Origin: Demetria terragena DSM 11295
GTDB lineage: Bacteria; Actinomycetota; Actinomycetes; Actinomycetales; Dermatophilaceae
DNA length: 64,000 nt
NCBI RefSeq assembly: GCF_000376825.1
Contig: NZ_AQXW01000004.1
Location: 1,736,001 to 1,800,000 of the forward strand
Direction of reading: 5' to 3'
Positions within the stretch are counted from its first letter, which is position 1, and every line of letters begins with the position of its first letter. A program made the translations under genes and the position numbers. Under the pieces are notes generated by a model that worked only from the letters and a program-made list of their open reading frames with translations, was not told where the DNA came from and did no database searches. This document shows positions 16,673-26,088 of the stretch, one piece after another.

Positions 16673-17759
16673 TCTCATCGTCATCCGGCGACCCATCAGG
16701 GCGCTCCGAGCAGCAATGGGACTGGCTGCTCGGGGTGATCTGGCTAGTCTTCCTCGGTTTTCCGGTGGCCACGCTCATCACGGCGGACATCTCAACCGTC
16801 TGGTCCTGGCTCGGCATCGGGGTTCTCGTCGTTTTCGGACTTGTCTACGCCCACGGCATTTACCGACTCGACCATCATGTCGAGCACTACGACGTCACCC
16901 GCAACTCGGTCTGGCGTCTGGTCGTGATGGTGACCCTGATGTTCACACTCGCGCCGGTGCTTCACGAAGAGACCAGCGGGATGCTGCCCTACGTCGTCAG
17001 TCTGGCTCTGCTCGGCCTTCCCTTGGTGTGGGGTCTAGCGATCTGGGTGGCGAGTATCGCCGCTGCTGTGGCGGTTCCTCTCGTGGTGGGCGAGCCTGTC
17101 GCCACCTTTCTGGCCGGGATCATCGTCCTGGTGGGCGTCACGGTATTGATCATCCGCACGCTCGAAGAGCGCGCCGCTCGCAGCCGCGTGCTCGAGAAGG
17201 AGCAGGAGATCACCCAAGAACGTGACCGCGTGGCCCGTGACGTCCACGATGTCCTCGGCCACTCGTTGACGGTCGCGACAGTGAAACTCGAACTGGCGGA
17301 GCGCCTCATCGATCTTGACACTGAGCGCGCGAAAGCCGAGCTGGCACAGGTGCGTTCGATGACCCGACAGTCATTGGCCGAGATCCGTTCCACCGTCTCG
17401 GGCCTGCGCATCGCCCAACTGTCGCAGGAGGCGGACCACGCGCGTCACGCGCTCCGTGACGCCGGCATCGCGGCTGAGATCCCCATCGATCCAGAGAGCG
17501 TCGACCCACTGCATCGCAGTGTGCTCGGCTGGGCGCTACGCGAAGGGGTGACCAATGTCGTCCGCCACAGCGGTGCGGCCAACTGCACAGTCGCGTGGGG
17601 CTCGGACTGGCTGACGGTGACCGACGACGGGTCAGGTATGGGGGATCGCCCAGAGGGCAACGGGATTCGCGGAATCCGGGAGCGCGTACGACCTGCGAGT
17701 GGCACCGTCGAAATCACGTCCGGTGCCGATGGCAAGGGCACTGAGATGAAGGTGCAACT

Positions 17760-17763
<4 letters not shown>
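16669..17763 (+). CDS. Sensor histidine kinase, DesK/NarL-partner type (HisKA_3)
   Basis: A 364-residue sensor kinase. Four to five hydrophobic segments fill residues 15-165, followed by a helical linker. The phosphoacceptor is in the motif RVARDVHDVLGHSLT. The HATPase domain shows REGVTNVVRHSGA (N box), TDDGSGM and GNGIRGIRERV (G boxes). It probably senses a membrane signal such as drug or lipid stress. GTG at 16669 is chosen as start because it overlaps the permease stop (GTGA). Longer readings of the frame would run through the permease gene. Confidence 0.88.
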
Positions 17764-18368
<605 letters not shown>

Positions 18369-18374
18369 AGTTGT

Positions 18375-18393
18375 CTCCTACAGACTGTAGGAG
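18375..18393. promoter_or_regulatory. BlaI-like dyad 1 upstream of cydA
   Basis: CTCCTACAGACTGTAGGAG is a perfect 9-base inverted repeat around one central base, with the TACA...TGTA core seen in BlaI/MecI operators. It lies between the response-regulator stop and cydA. In a GC-rich genome such a perfect dyad is unlikely by chance. It could also act as a terminator stem for the upstream operon, though no T-run follows. Confidence 0.55.
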
Positions 18394-18402
18394 TACCGTC
18401 AA

Positions 18403-18418
18403 CTACGACATGTAGTAG
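18403..18418. promoter_or_regulatory. BlaI-like dyad 2 upstream of cydA
   Basis: CTACGACATGTAGTAG is a 16-base dyad with 7 of 8 paired positions. It closely follows the TACTACA/TGTAGTA form described for actinobacterial BlaI sites. Its centre is about 26 bases from dyad 1, and it ends 15 bases before the cydA ATG. A BlaI-family repressor is encoded at the end of this operon. Confidence 0.6.
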
Positions 18419-18433
18419 ACGGATGGAGTGGTG

Positions 18434-20026
18434 ATGGATACGCTCGACCTCGCGCGGTGGCAGTTCGCGATCACCACCGTCTATCACTTCCTCTTCGTCC
18501 CCATGACGATCGGATTGTCGGGCGTTGTCGCCGGCTTAGAGACGGCGTACGTCCGGACGCGCCGTCCGCATCTGCTGCGCCTCACCAAGTGGTTCGGGAC
18601 GCTGTTGACCATCAACGTCGCACTGGGCCTGGTCACCGGAATCGTGCAGGAATTCCAGTTCGGAATGAACTGGTCGAACTACTCGGCCTTCGTGGGCGAC
18701 ATCCTTGGAGCACCCCTGGCGCTCGAGGCGCTCCTCGCCTTCTTTGTGGAGTCGACATTCCTTGGCCTGTGGCTGTTTGGCTGGGGTCGCATCCCCGACA
18801 AGCTCCACGCCGCGTGCATGTGGGCCGTACATCTCGGCACGCTCGCCTCGGCCTACTTCATCCTGTCGGCAAACTCATTCATGCAGAATCCCGTGGGCTT
18901 TCGCATCAACCCGGACACCGGTCGGGCCGAGCTCACCGACTTCGTCGCCATCTTGACCAACAAGGTGCAACTCATCACCTTCCCGCACGTGATCATGGGC
19001 TCCTACATGGTCGGCGGCGCGATCGTCATGGTGGTGGGGATCTACCTGATGCGGCGCACGGGTGCGGGTCTTGGTCTCGATACGCCGAGCCCTGGGGGGC
19101 TCGTCTACTCGACCAGCGAAGGAGGTCCCACGCCGAACAGCGAAGAAGGCCCCACGCCGGTCGAGCCAAACCCCACGCTGGTCGAGCCAAACCCCTCGCC
19201 GGTCGAGCTTGTCGAGACCACCGCGATGTATCGCACCGCGGCCCGGATCGGTGCCGTCGTCGTCCTGCTCGGCGGTCTCGGCGTGGCCATCACCGGCGAC
19301 CTTCAGGGCAAGGTCATGACCGAAGTCCAACCCATGAAGATGGCAGCTGCCGAGGCACTGTACGAGACCCCGCCGCCGGGCGAATGCGCCGACTTCTCCG
19401 CGCTGAGCATTGGCAGCCTTGACGGCGAGAAAGCGACCGACATCGTCACCGTGAAGTGCCTGCTGAGTTTCCTCGGCACCGGCTCCTTCGATGGAGAGAT
19501 CGAGGGCATCAACGACCTGAACTCGGCATACACGCAGCGCTATGGCGGCGACCCACAGACCGCGGCTCCGTCGTACGTGCCCAATGTTCCAATCGCCTAC
19601 TGGAACTTTCGCTTCATGATCGGAGCGGGTCTCTTTGCGGCGGGGTCGGCCTCGCTCGCACTGTGGTCCCTTCGCAAGGACCGCAAGGGGACTCACGGGT
19701 TTCACCTGCCAACTCAGCGATGGTGGCGCCCGCTCATCGTCCTCACGCCACTGGCCACGGTGCTCGGGCATAGCTTCGGCTGGATCTTCACCGAGGTGGG
19801 TCGACAACCCTGGGTCGTCTTTGGCGTCCTGACCACAGAGCAAGGAGTCTCACCGGGCGTCACGGCCCCAGAGATTTGGATCTCCATGGGCGCCTTCACG
19901 GCTCTTTACGGAGCGCTGGCGTTCGTCGAACTCAAGTTGCTGCTGCGCTACATCCGACGCGGGGCGCCGCCGACCGAGGAGCCTACCCCGGCGGACTCGG
20001 ACGACCGCCTGACCTTCTCCTACTAG
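18434..20026 (+). CDS. cydA: Cytochrome bd oxidase subunit I with palindromic in-frame insertion
   Basis: The quinol-oxidising subunit of the bd-type terminal oxidase, an integral membrane protein with hemes b558, b595 and d. The N-terminus ARWQFAITTVYHFLFVP contains the heme-ligand His region, and FGMNWSNYSAFVGDILGAPLA is typical. The C-terminal half has PNVPIAYWNFRFMIGAG and GWIFTEVGRQPW. Length is 530 residues, about 50 more than close relatives would need. The excess is a repeat-derived loop after IYLMRRTGAG, near residue 211. ATG 18434 is preferred because GGATGGAG stands just before it; GTG 18428 is possible. First gene of cydABDC-blaI-M56. Confidence 0.94.
   Translation: MDTLDLARWQFAITTVYHFLFVPMTIGLSGVVAGLETAYVRTRRPHLLRLTKWFGTLLTINVALGLVTGIVQEFQFGMNWSNYSAFVGDILGAPLALEALLAFFVESTFLGLWLFGWGRIPDKLHAACMWAVHLGTLASAYFILSANSFMQNPVGFRINPDTGRAELTDFVAILTNKVQLITFPHVIMGSYMVGGAIVMVVGIYLMRRTGAGLGLDTPSPGGLVYSTSEGGPTPNSEEGPTPVEPNPTLVEPNPSPVELVETTAMYRTAARIGAVVVLLGGLGVAITGDLQGKVMTEVQPMKMAAAEALYETPPPGECADFSALSIGSLDGEKATDIVTVKCLLSFLGTGSFDGEIEGINDLNSAYTQRYGGDPQTAAPSYVPNVPIAYWNFRFMIGAGLFAAGSASLALWSLRKDRKGTHGFHLPTQRWWRPLIVLTPLATVLGHSFGWIFTEVGRQPWVVFGVLTTEQGVSPGVTAPEIWISMGAFTALYGALAFVELKLLLRYIRRGAPPTEEPTPADSDDRLTFSY
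19073..19222 (+). repeat. Palindromic element inside cydA
   Basis: It begins GGTCTCGATACGCCGAGCCC and continues CTCGTCTACTCGACCAGCG. Degenerate CCCACGCTGGTCGAGCC units follow, and it ends GGTCGAGCTTGTCGAGACCA. Orientation and frame relative to the gene are the same as in argS, giving GLDTPSPGGLVYSTS and later PVELVETT. The block of about 50 codons lies in a loop between two predicted membrane helices, not within one. Confidence 0.9.
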
Positions 20027-20051
20027 CACGAGCTGAAAGGACTGTGTGCCA

Positions 20052-21065
20052 ATGGAACTCACGACTGTCTGGTTCGCCCTGATCGCGCTTCTGTGGTGCG
20101 GCTACTTCATGCTCGAGGGCTTCGACTTTGGCGTGGGCGCACTCCTACCCGCTCTCGGTCGTGACGGAGCCACAACCGGGGAAGACGGCGAGAAGAGGCG
20201 CCGTCTCATGCTCACCACGATCGGCCCCCACTGGGACGGCAACGAGGTCTGGCTGATCACCGCGGTCGGCGCGATGTTCGCGGCGTTCCCGGTTTGGTAC
20301 GCCACCCTCTTCAGCAGCTTCTACCTTCCGATGTTGGTCGTCCTCATGGCCCTCATCCTGCGCAACGTCGGCCTGGAATATCGCCACAAGCGACAAGACG
20401 CCAGGTGGATCAGGGGCTGGGACCGGTGCATCGTAGTCGGCTCTCTCGCAACGCCGTTCGTTCTGGGCACCATGGTGGCTGCCCTGGTCGGCGGGTTGCC
20501 TCTCGATGCACGTGGTGACGTCAGCCTGGTAGGTGCGCTAGTCCGACCTACCGCACTCTTGGGCGGGCTCGCGATGGTTGGTCTCGCTGTGGTGCACGGC
20601 GCAATGTTCCTCAGCCTCAAAACCGTTGGCGCGGTGAGTGACGATGCCCGCCAGGTAGCCCGCCGAGGTTTGCCGGCGGTGCTCGTCGTGCTGTGCCTCT
20701 ATGCGAGTTGGATCGCCAGCGATGGGCCTCTTGCAGGCTTCCTCGCTGCACTTTCCGTCACAGCCTTCAGTATCGCGATCGTGCTGTGTTTTCGCGGCCG
20801 CATGAAGGCGTCGTTCGTGGGCAGCATGGTTGCGATTGGCAGCATCGTCGGCGCGGCCTTTGCACGCATCTTCCCGTTCGCGATCCCCTCCAGCCTCAAT
20901 CCAGTCTGGTCACTGAGCCTGCACGATGCCGCGAGCTCGCCCTACACCCTTGGCATCATGACCTGGGCTGCCGTCATCTTCCTGCCCATCACCCTGCTCT
21001 ACACCGCCTACAGCTATTGGGTGTTCAGGCGTCGAATCAGCCTGCACCAGCTAGCCGTTCACTAA
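20052..21065 (+). CDS. cydB: Cytochrome bd oxidase subunit II
   Basis: A 337-residue membrane protein, the structural partner of CydA. The start MELTTVWFALIALLWCGYF is the usual actinobacterial CydB N-terminus. It is followed by LEGFDFGVGALLP, and GPHWDGNEVWLI is the CydB hallmark. GAAAGGA precedes at 20035; GTG 20046 is a slightly earlier option. It follows cydA by 25 bases, and its TAA stop overlaps the cydD ATG (TAATG). Confidence 0.94.
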   Translation: MELTTVWFALIALLWCGYFMLEGFDFGVGALLPALGRDGATTGEDGEKRRRLMLTTIGPHWDGNEVWLITAVGAMFAAFPVWYATLFSSFYLPMLVVLMALILRNVGLEYRHKRQDARWIRGWDRCIVVGSLATPFVLGTMVAALVGGLPLDARGDVSLVGALVRPTALLGGLAMVGLAVVHGAMFLSLKTVGAVSDDARQVARRGLPAVLVVLCLYASWIASDGPLAGFLAALSVTAFSIAIVLCFRGRMKASFVGSMVAIGSIVGAAFARIFPFAIPSSLNPVWSLSLHDAASSPYTLGIMTWAAVIFLPITLLYTAYSYWVFRRRISLHQLAVH

Positions 21066-22594
21066 TGGGCCCCATCGAGCCTCGCCTGCTCCGCGACGTT
21101 CCGGACGCCCGCGTTGCCGTACGCAACCTCAGTGCGCTGGGTCTCATCAAAGGCCTCCTTGCGCTACTGCAGGCCTACGCCATCACTCAATTGGTCATGG
21201 CTGTCATCTGCCAACGCCCACTCGGGGATGCCGTCACGCTCACGCTGGTGACGTGTGGCGCCCGTGGCCTGGTCACAGCGCTCGGCGAGATCACCGCGAT
21301 CCGTAGCGCGGCCAAGGTCACCCGTGCGATTCGTCGACACGCGATCACCCGCTGGCTCGCAAGCTCGGTGGAGTCGCGCCCCGATTCCGCCACCGCACAC
21401 TCACTGGCCACCGAAAGTGTCGACGCCGTCGAACCGTACGTCGCCCGCTATCTTCCATCGCTCGTCTCGGCGGCTGTCCTCCCACCCTTGGTCGTGATCG
21501 CCCTGCTCCTGACCGACTGGCTGAGTGCGTTGATTGTCTTCCTGACCTTGCCGTTGCTGCCCGTCTTTGCGGTGCTTATCGGACAGCACACTCGGGAGGC
21601 GGTTGACCGACGCTTTGCCGGATCGGTCCAACTCGCAGGGCATTTCGTCGACGTTGTCCGTGGTCTCCCCACACTGGTCAACTATCAACGCGCCCACCAG
21701 CAGGCAGATCAGGTCGCAGCGGTGGGGCAAGCACACCGACGCACCACGATGGGCACCTTGCGGATCGCGTTCATGTCGTCGGCTGCGCTTGAACTCATTG
21801 GGACAATCTCCGTCGCCATCGTCGCCGTGGGTGTTGGGCTACGCCTTGCGGGTGGGTCCCTCAGCCTCGAGGTCGGTCTGCTCGCCATCCTGCTCGCACC
21901 CGAGGCGTACTGGCCGTTGCGGCGCGTCGGGCAAGAGTTCCATGCGGCGAGCGACGGCGCCCACGCACTCACGGCACTTCTGGGCCAGCATGACGCCCCG
22001 ACTCACGGGCCGCGAGCCGCTCAGGACGCTGTGGTGATTCGGGAACTCCACTATCGGCATGCCGATTCGGACATCGAGGTCCTGCCCGGACTGTCGGAGA
22101 CCATCGGACCGGGCATCACGGCGATCACCGGGCCCTCCGGCTGCGGCAAAACCACCCTGTTGGAATTGCTGGCGGGCCTTCGCACTCCTACCTCGGGCTC
22201 GATCAGTAGCCCACCGACGCACTTCGTGACACAGACGCCCTTCCTCGTCCCCGGGAGCGTGGCCGAAAACTCCCGCATGGGCGCCGAGTCGCACGACGCG
22301 CCGACCCGGCTCGGCGAGCTACCACCCGAAATGGTGATTGGCGACGATGGCTTCGGCCTCTCCGCCGGACAACGCGCCCGGGTGGCGTTGGAGCGCGCGC
22401 TCGCCAGCCCGGCGCCGGTTCTTCTGTTCGACGAGCCCACTGCGCACCTCGATGTGTGCTCGGCAAGCGCGGTCATCAACGTCCTGCGGGAGTGTGCCGC
22501 CACCCGCATCGTGGTCGCCGTCACGCACGATCCCGCGATCCTGAGGTCAGCCGATCGTGTCATCACCATGACTGCGGGCGGTGCCCCATGCTGA
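21065..22594 (+). CDS. cydD: ABC exporter subunit for cytochrome bd assembly
   Basis: A 509-residue half-transporter with six membrane segments and a C-terminal ATPase. With CydC it exports reduced thiols (glutathione or cysteine in enterobacteria) and is required for bd oxidase assembly. Walker A GPSGCGKTT is near residue 358, the signature is LSAGQRAR, and Walker B is VLLFDEPTAHLD. The start ATG at 21065 shares a base with the cydB stop. In this actinobacterium the thiol substrate is not glutathione for certain. The end overlaps cydC by 7 bases. Confidence 0.9.
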   Translation: MGPIEPRLLRDVPDARVAVRNLSALGLIKGLLALLQAYAITQLVMAVICQRPLGDAVTLTLVTCGARGLVTALGEITAIRSAAKVTRAIRRHAITRWLASSVESRPDSATAHSLATESVDAVEPYVARYLPSLVSAAVLPPLVVIALLLTDWLSALIVFLTLPLLPVFAVLIGQHTREAVDRRFAGSVQLAGHFVDVVRGLPTLVNYQRAHQQADQVAAVGQAHRRTTMGTLRIAFMSSAALELIGTISVAIVAVGVGLRLAGGSLSLEVGLLAILLAPEAYWPLRRVGQEFHAASDGAHALTALLGQHDAPTHGPRAAQDAVVIRELHYRHADSDIEVLPGLSETIGPGITAITGPSGCGKTTLLELLAGLRTPTSGSISSPPTHFVTQTPFLVPGSVAENSRMGAESHDAPTRLGELPPEMVIGDDGFGLSAGQRARVALERALASPAPVLLFDEPTAHLDVCSASAVINVLRECAATRIVVAVTHDPAILRSADRVITMTAGGAPC

Positions 22595-24222
22595 GCGGGC
22601 CGGTTCTGCGCGCGGCGCTCATCGGTGCCGCCGCCACCAGCGCAGGGGCCGCGCTCACGGTGACCAGTGGCTGGCTCGTCGTTCGCGCCAGCGAGCGTCC
22701 CATCATCCTGACCCTGATCGTCGCAATCGTGTTGGTGCGAACCTTTGGCTTAGCGCGCCCGGCACTGCGCTACTTGGAGCGACTTCGCTCTCATGACGCA
22801 GCACTCAGCGACCTCATCGCACGCCGTGTACACGTCTATCGGGCACTGATTCCGCTGACCCCGGCACGACTAGGCCGACGGCGACGCGCCGATCTGCTGA
22901 CCGGATTCGTTCACGACCTCGACGACATCGTGGAAGCACAGGTACGCGCCGTCGGTCCGCTGGTGTCCGTCGCGACCGTTGGCGCTCTCGCCGTGGCGCT
23001 CACCTGCTGGCTGTATGCCCCTGTCGGTGGAGTGGTCGCGGCCCAGATGATCATTGCGCTACTGGTCACGTTGATCGGCCGGCGAAGCGAACAGCACTCC
23101 GAACGATCTGCGCTACATCGCCGCGCCGAAGTCGCCCGAGCGGTGCACATGGCGACGGCGAATACCATGGGTCTGCAGGCGATCTCGGCCACCGACTGGG
23201 CGGTCCAACAGTTAGATTCCGCAGAGAATCGACCGGCCAACCACGGAACAACCCGGGCCGTCATGGCCGCCATCCTCACCTGGCTCACTGGCCTCGCCAT
23301 GACCGCCGCCGCCGCGGTGCTTGCGCCTGCCGTCCTATCCGGGGCGGTTCAACCACCGGTCGCCGCCATGCTGCTCCTCACCCCACTCGCGATGGGCGAA
23401 GCGCTCGAGGTCGTTCCTGATGCCGTCCGGGCCGCGGCGCGAGCCAGCATCGCCCGTGGTCGCATGGCCGACCTGCTCGGGCAACGTCCGGCGGTTAGTG
23501 CCAACGGGAGACACCCGGTCACCACCTCTCCACATGAGTTGTCGACGCACAGCGCAACGGTCACCTGGCAGGATGGTGAGCCAATGTCGCTGCCGGACAT
23601 CACGATTCGCCAAGGCGAGCATGTGACTCTTACCGGGCCCAATGGGTGCGGCAAGTCAACGATGCTCGCACTCTTGGCCAGGCACCTCGACCCAGCCACG
23701 GGGTCGGTGCGCATTGACGACCGCGACGTCCTCACCCTCCAATTGGACGACGTACGCCGCCATGTGGCGCTGGTCGACGACGAACCGCACATCTTTGATG
23801 GCTCGGTTCGAGCAAACATGCTGTTGGCCCAACCGGCCGCCTCGGACGCCGAGATCGTCCGCGCGCTTGACCATTCCGGCCTAGGCCGATGGCTCTCCGG
23901 GCTAGGGCACGGCCTGGACACGGCGATTGGAACGCACGGGAGTCCGCTCTCAGGCGGGGAGCGTGCGCGACTCGCCATCGCTCGGGCCGTGCTGTCCGAG
24001 CGCCCGTTCCTGCTGCTCGATGAACCGTTCGGGCATCTCGACCATCCGACCGCTCGCCAGATCCTCGTGGACCTACACCTGCGGGCCTCAGCACAAGCCA
24101 TCCTGCTGGTCAGTCACCAACGCCTGGGTGAGGAGGGCGCCGACCGCGTCATACGCTGGCACTCTGAGATCACACCCACCAGGGCTACGGTCGGAAGAAC
24201 CAGGGAAGGGACATCGGTGTGA
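22588..24222 (+). CDS. cydC: ABC exporter subunit for cytochrome bd assembly
   Basis: A 544-residue half-transporter paired with CydD. The N-terminal membrane domain includes TSGWLVVRASERP, a CydC-type segment. The ATPase has Walker A GPNGCGKST, signature LSGGERARLAIAR and Walker B FLLLDEPFGHLD. The start at 22588 lies within the end of cydD, and the stop overlaps the blaI GTG. This confirms one tightly coupled operon. Confidence 0.9.
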   Translation: MLSGPVLRAALIGAAATSAGAALTVTSGWLVVRASERPIILTLIVAIVLVRTFGLARPALRYLERLRSHDAALSDLIARRVHVYRALIPLTPARLGRRRRADLLTGFVHDLDDIVEAQVRAVGPLVSVATVGALAVALTCWLYAPVGGVVAAQMIIALLVTLIGRRSEQHSERSALHRRAEVARAVHMATANTMGLQAISATDWAVQQLDSAENRPANHGTTRAVMAAILTWLTGLAMTAAAAVLAPAVLSGAVQPPVAAMLLLTPLAMGEALEVVPDAVRAAARASIARGRMADLLGQRPAVSANGRHPVTTSPHELSTHSATVTWQDGEPMSLPDITIRQGEHVTLTGPNGCGKSTMLALLARHLDPATGSVRIDDRDVLTLQLDDVRRHVALVDDEPHIFDGSVRANMLLAQPAASDAEIVRALDHSGLGRWLSGLGHGLDTAIGTHGSPLSGGERARLAIARAVLSERPFLLLDEPFGHLDHPTARQILVDLHLRASAQAILLVSHQRLGEEGADRVIRWHSEITPTRATVGRTREGTSV

Positions 24223-24584
24223 GCGGGCGCGCGGGCATGGGCGAGTTGGAGTCCGCGGTCATGGGTGCCCTCTGGGCGGCCGATCGGCCAGTCACCGTCC
24301 GGGAAGTCATGTCGAACCTCAGCGACCGCGACCCGGCATACACCACAGTCATGACCGTGCTCGACCGGTTGGCGAAGAAGGGTCTTGCCCAGCGTGAGCG
24401 CGATGGCCGCGCCTGGCGTTACACCGCAGCCAGCACCCGCGAGGAACTCACCGCCACGGCGTTGCGCAGCACGCTGAGCGCACTGGAAGGCCCTTCCCGA
24501 AAGGCCGCTCTACTGCACTTCCTCGATGGGGCCTCTCCGGACGAAATCGCCGACCTGCGCGCTGCCCTGGACGATCTGGACTGA
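24219..24584 (+). CDS. blaI: BlaI/MecI/CopY-family repressor
   Basis: A 121-residue winged-helix repressor. MGELESAVMGALWAADRPVTVREV and TVMTVLDRLAKKGLAQRERDGRAWRY are the DNA-binding core of the BlaI family, and the C-terminal helices form the dimer. In staphylococci BlaI is cleaved on the signal of the BlaR1 protease; in mycobacteria BlaI controls respiratory and ATP-synthase genes as well as a beta-lactamase. GTG at 24219 overlaps the cydC stop. The M56 partner follows by 2 bases. No beta-lactamase gene is near, so the natural target here is probably the cyd promoter, where BlaI-like dyads occur. Confidence 0.9.
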   Translation: MSGRAGMGELESAVMGALWAADRPVTVREVMSNLSDRDPAYTTVMTVLDRLAKKGLAQRERDGRAWRYTAASTREELTATALRSTLSALEGPSRKAALLHFLDGASPDEIADLRAALDDLD

Positions 24585-24586
24585 CC

Positions 24587-25441
24587 ATGGACCCCACCCT
24601 GGGGGCGGCGCTGCTGGTCGGCCTGGCCCTGCTGTTCTCGGGTCCGGCCCCTCGCCTGCTCCCCCGCTGGCGGGCACTTCGCGCGGTGCCAGGATCTGCT
24701 CTCATGCTGTGGCAAGCGGTTTCGCTGGCCGCGCTCATCGCGGGATTAGCTGCAGCTCCGGTCGCGGCACTCCACCCGAATGCGCCTGCCGTGTGGGTGC
24801 TCCCCGTCGCGCTCCTGGTCAGCGGAGTCCTCCTGGCCCGGCTCCTTCTTGCGGGGCATCGCACCGGTATCGCCCTACGCCGCGCCCGACGTGAGCATCG
24901 CGAACTGGTCGACCTCATCGGCTTTCCCGACCCTGGCGAACCGACCGTCCGTGTTCTGGAGCATCCGACACCTACGGCTTACTGCCTCCCAGGTATGCGC
25001 AGTCGAGTGGTGCTCTCCGAAGGTGCACTGCGCGCGCTGACCGAGCCGGAGCTGGCCGCCGTACTCGAGCACGAGCGTGCCCACCTGCGTTTTCGGCATG
25101 ACTTGGTGCTGGAGCACTTCACCGTGATGCACACCGCGGTACCTGAATTCGTCCGCAGCCCAGGCGGATTGCGCGAGGTTCGGCTGCTGGTGGAGTTGCA
25201 CGCCGATCGGTATGCCCGCGCCCGCCATCGCGCACGCGCGCTCGGCAGCGCCCTCGTGGCATTAGCCGAAGGTCAGCATCCGGAGGCAGGAATGGGCGCG
25301 ACCGGCGACGGCATGGCCGGTGCGCGTTTGAATCAGTTACGTGACCGCGCCTCGCACCGCACCCTGAGCCTCGTCGCGGTGCTCCTTGGAGCCATCGCCC
25401 TCGCCTCACCGATCACCGTGATGGCGCTCATGCTCCCGTAG
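24587..25441 (+). CDS. M56-family membrane metallopeptidase (BlaR1-like)
   Basis: A 284-residue membrane protein with two or three N-terminal hydrophobic segments, a cytoplasmic zinc protease domain and a C-terminal membrane segment. The zinc motif HERAH (HExxH) is in LEHERAHLRFRHD near residue 165, with a downstream ELHADRYA supplying the third ligand. Unlike staphylococcal BlaR1 it has no penicillin-binding sensor domain, as in Mycobacterium tuberculosis Rv1845c. It likely inactivates the adjacent BlaI when an unknown signal is sensed. Confidence 0.87.
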   Translation: MDPTLGAALLVGLALLFSGPAPRLLPRWRALRAVPGSALMLWQAVSLAALIAGLAAAPVAALHPNAPAVWVLPVALLVSGVLLARLLLAGHRTGIALRRARREHRELVDLIGFPDPGEPTVRVLEHPTPTAYCLPGMRSRVVLSEGALRALTEPELAAVLEHERAHLRFRHDLVLEHFTVMHTAVPEFVRSPGGLREVRLLVELHADRYARARHRARALGSALVALAEGQHPEAGMGATGDGMAGARLNQLRDRASHRTLSLVAVLLGAIALASPITVMALMLP

Positions 25442-25472
25442 GCTTGCCGTCAAGCACACCTCAGGAGGAAGT

Positions 25473-26018
25473 ATGACAACACCGTCCAATGGTTCATGGG
25501 GAGAAGCGCCCGAGCCTCACTACGGCACCGGGCCAAACCCCGGGCAGCCCGGCGCCCCTGGGCAGAGCCTCGGACAGGGCTTTGATCAGCAGCAGGGCTA
25601 CCCTCAGCAGCCCCCGCAACAGGGTCAGCACAGCCAGCAGGGTCAGCACGGCCAACACCAGCAGGGATTTGCTCCGCAGCAGCCATACCAGCAGGCCGCC
25701 CCCAGCCCTGCAGCAGCGGGCAACAGCATCGGGGACCTGTTTAGCGACTTCGGCTTCCGCAAGGGGCTGACCGAGAGCATCGCGTCAATCGCCTTCATCA
25801 TCACCGTGATCTGGGCCGTCCTGGACTTCGTTGCCGTGATGGCTAACGCCTGGGGTTCCCAGGACTTTGGCGACACCAAGGTCAAGAACATGGGCGGGTT
25901 CGAGGCCATGATGGCCACCCTCTCCGGCCTGGTGTGGCTGGTCTTTGTCGTCGTCGTGGCGCGACTCTTTTTCGAACTCTGCATCAACATTGCCCGGATG
26001 GCGCGCAACCGCGACTAG
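25473..26018 (+). CDS. DUF4282 small membrane protein with Gln-rich N-terminus
   Basis: A 181-residue protein. Residues 1-85 are rich in Gln, Pro and Gly (QQGYPQQPPQQGQ). Residues 90-181 match the DUF4282 pattern: a segment DFGFRKGLTESIASIAFII beginning the first helix, then VVVVARLFFELCINIARMARNR ending the second. Two membrane helices are expected, with the low-complexity tail in the cytoplasm. The role is unknown. GGAGGAA stands 7 bases before the start. It shares the segment SLGQGF with the Gln-rich protein at 32260-33180. Confidence 0.75.
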   Translation: MTTPSNGSWGEAPEPHYGTGPNPGQPGAPGQSLGQGFDQQQGYPQQPPQQGQHSQQGQHGQHQQGFAPQQPYQQAAPSPAAAGNSIGDLFSDFGFRKGLTESIASIAFIITVIWAVLDFVAVMANAWGSQDFGDTKVKNMGGFEAMMATLSGLVWLVFVVVVARLFFELCINIARMARNRD

Positions 26019-26037
26019 CCACCCGTACGCACACGAA

Positions 26038-26072
26038 GGACGCCCCGGCTCACCGAGCCCGGGCGTCCTTTA
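26038..26072 (+). terminator. Rho-independent-type terminator
   Basis: GGACGCCCCGGCTC and GAGCCCGGGCGTCC form a 14-base stem with one mismatch around the loop ACC. The stem is followed by TTTAGTTAGTT. It ends the DUF4282 transcript and could serve the convergent gene at 26089 too. Confidence 0.8.
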
Positions 26073-26088
26073 GTTAGTTGGCGCCAAG

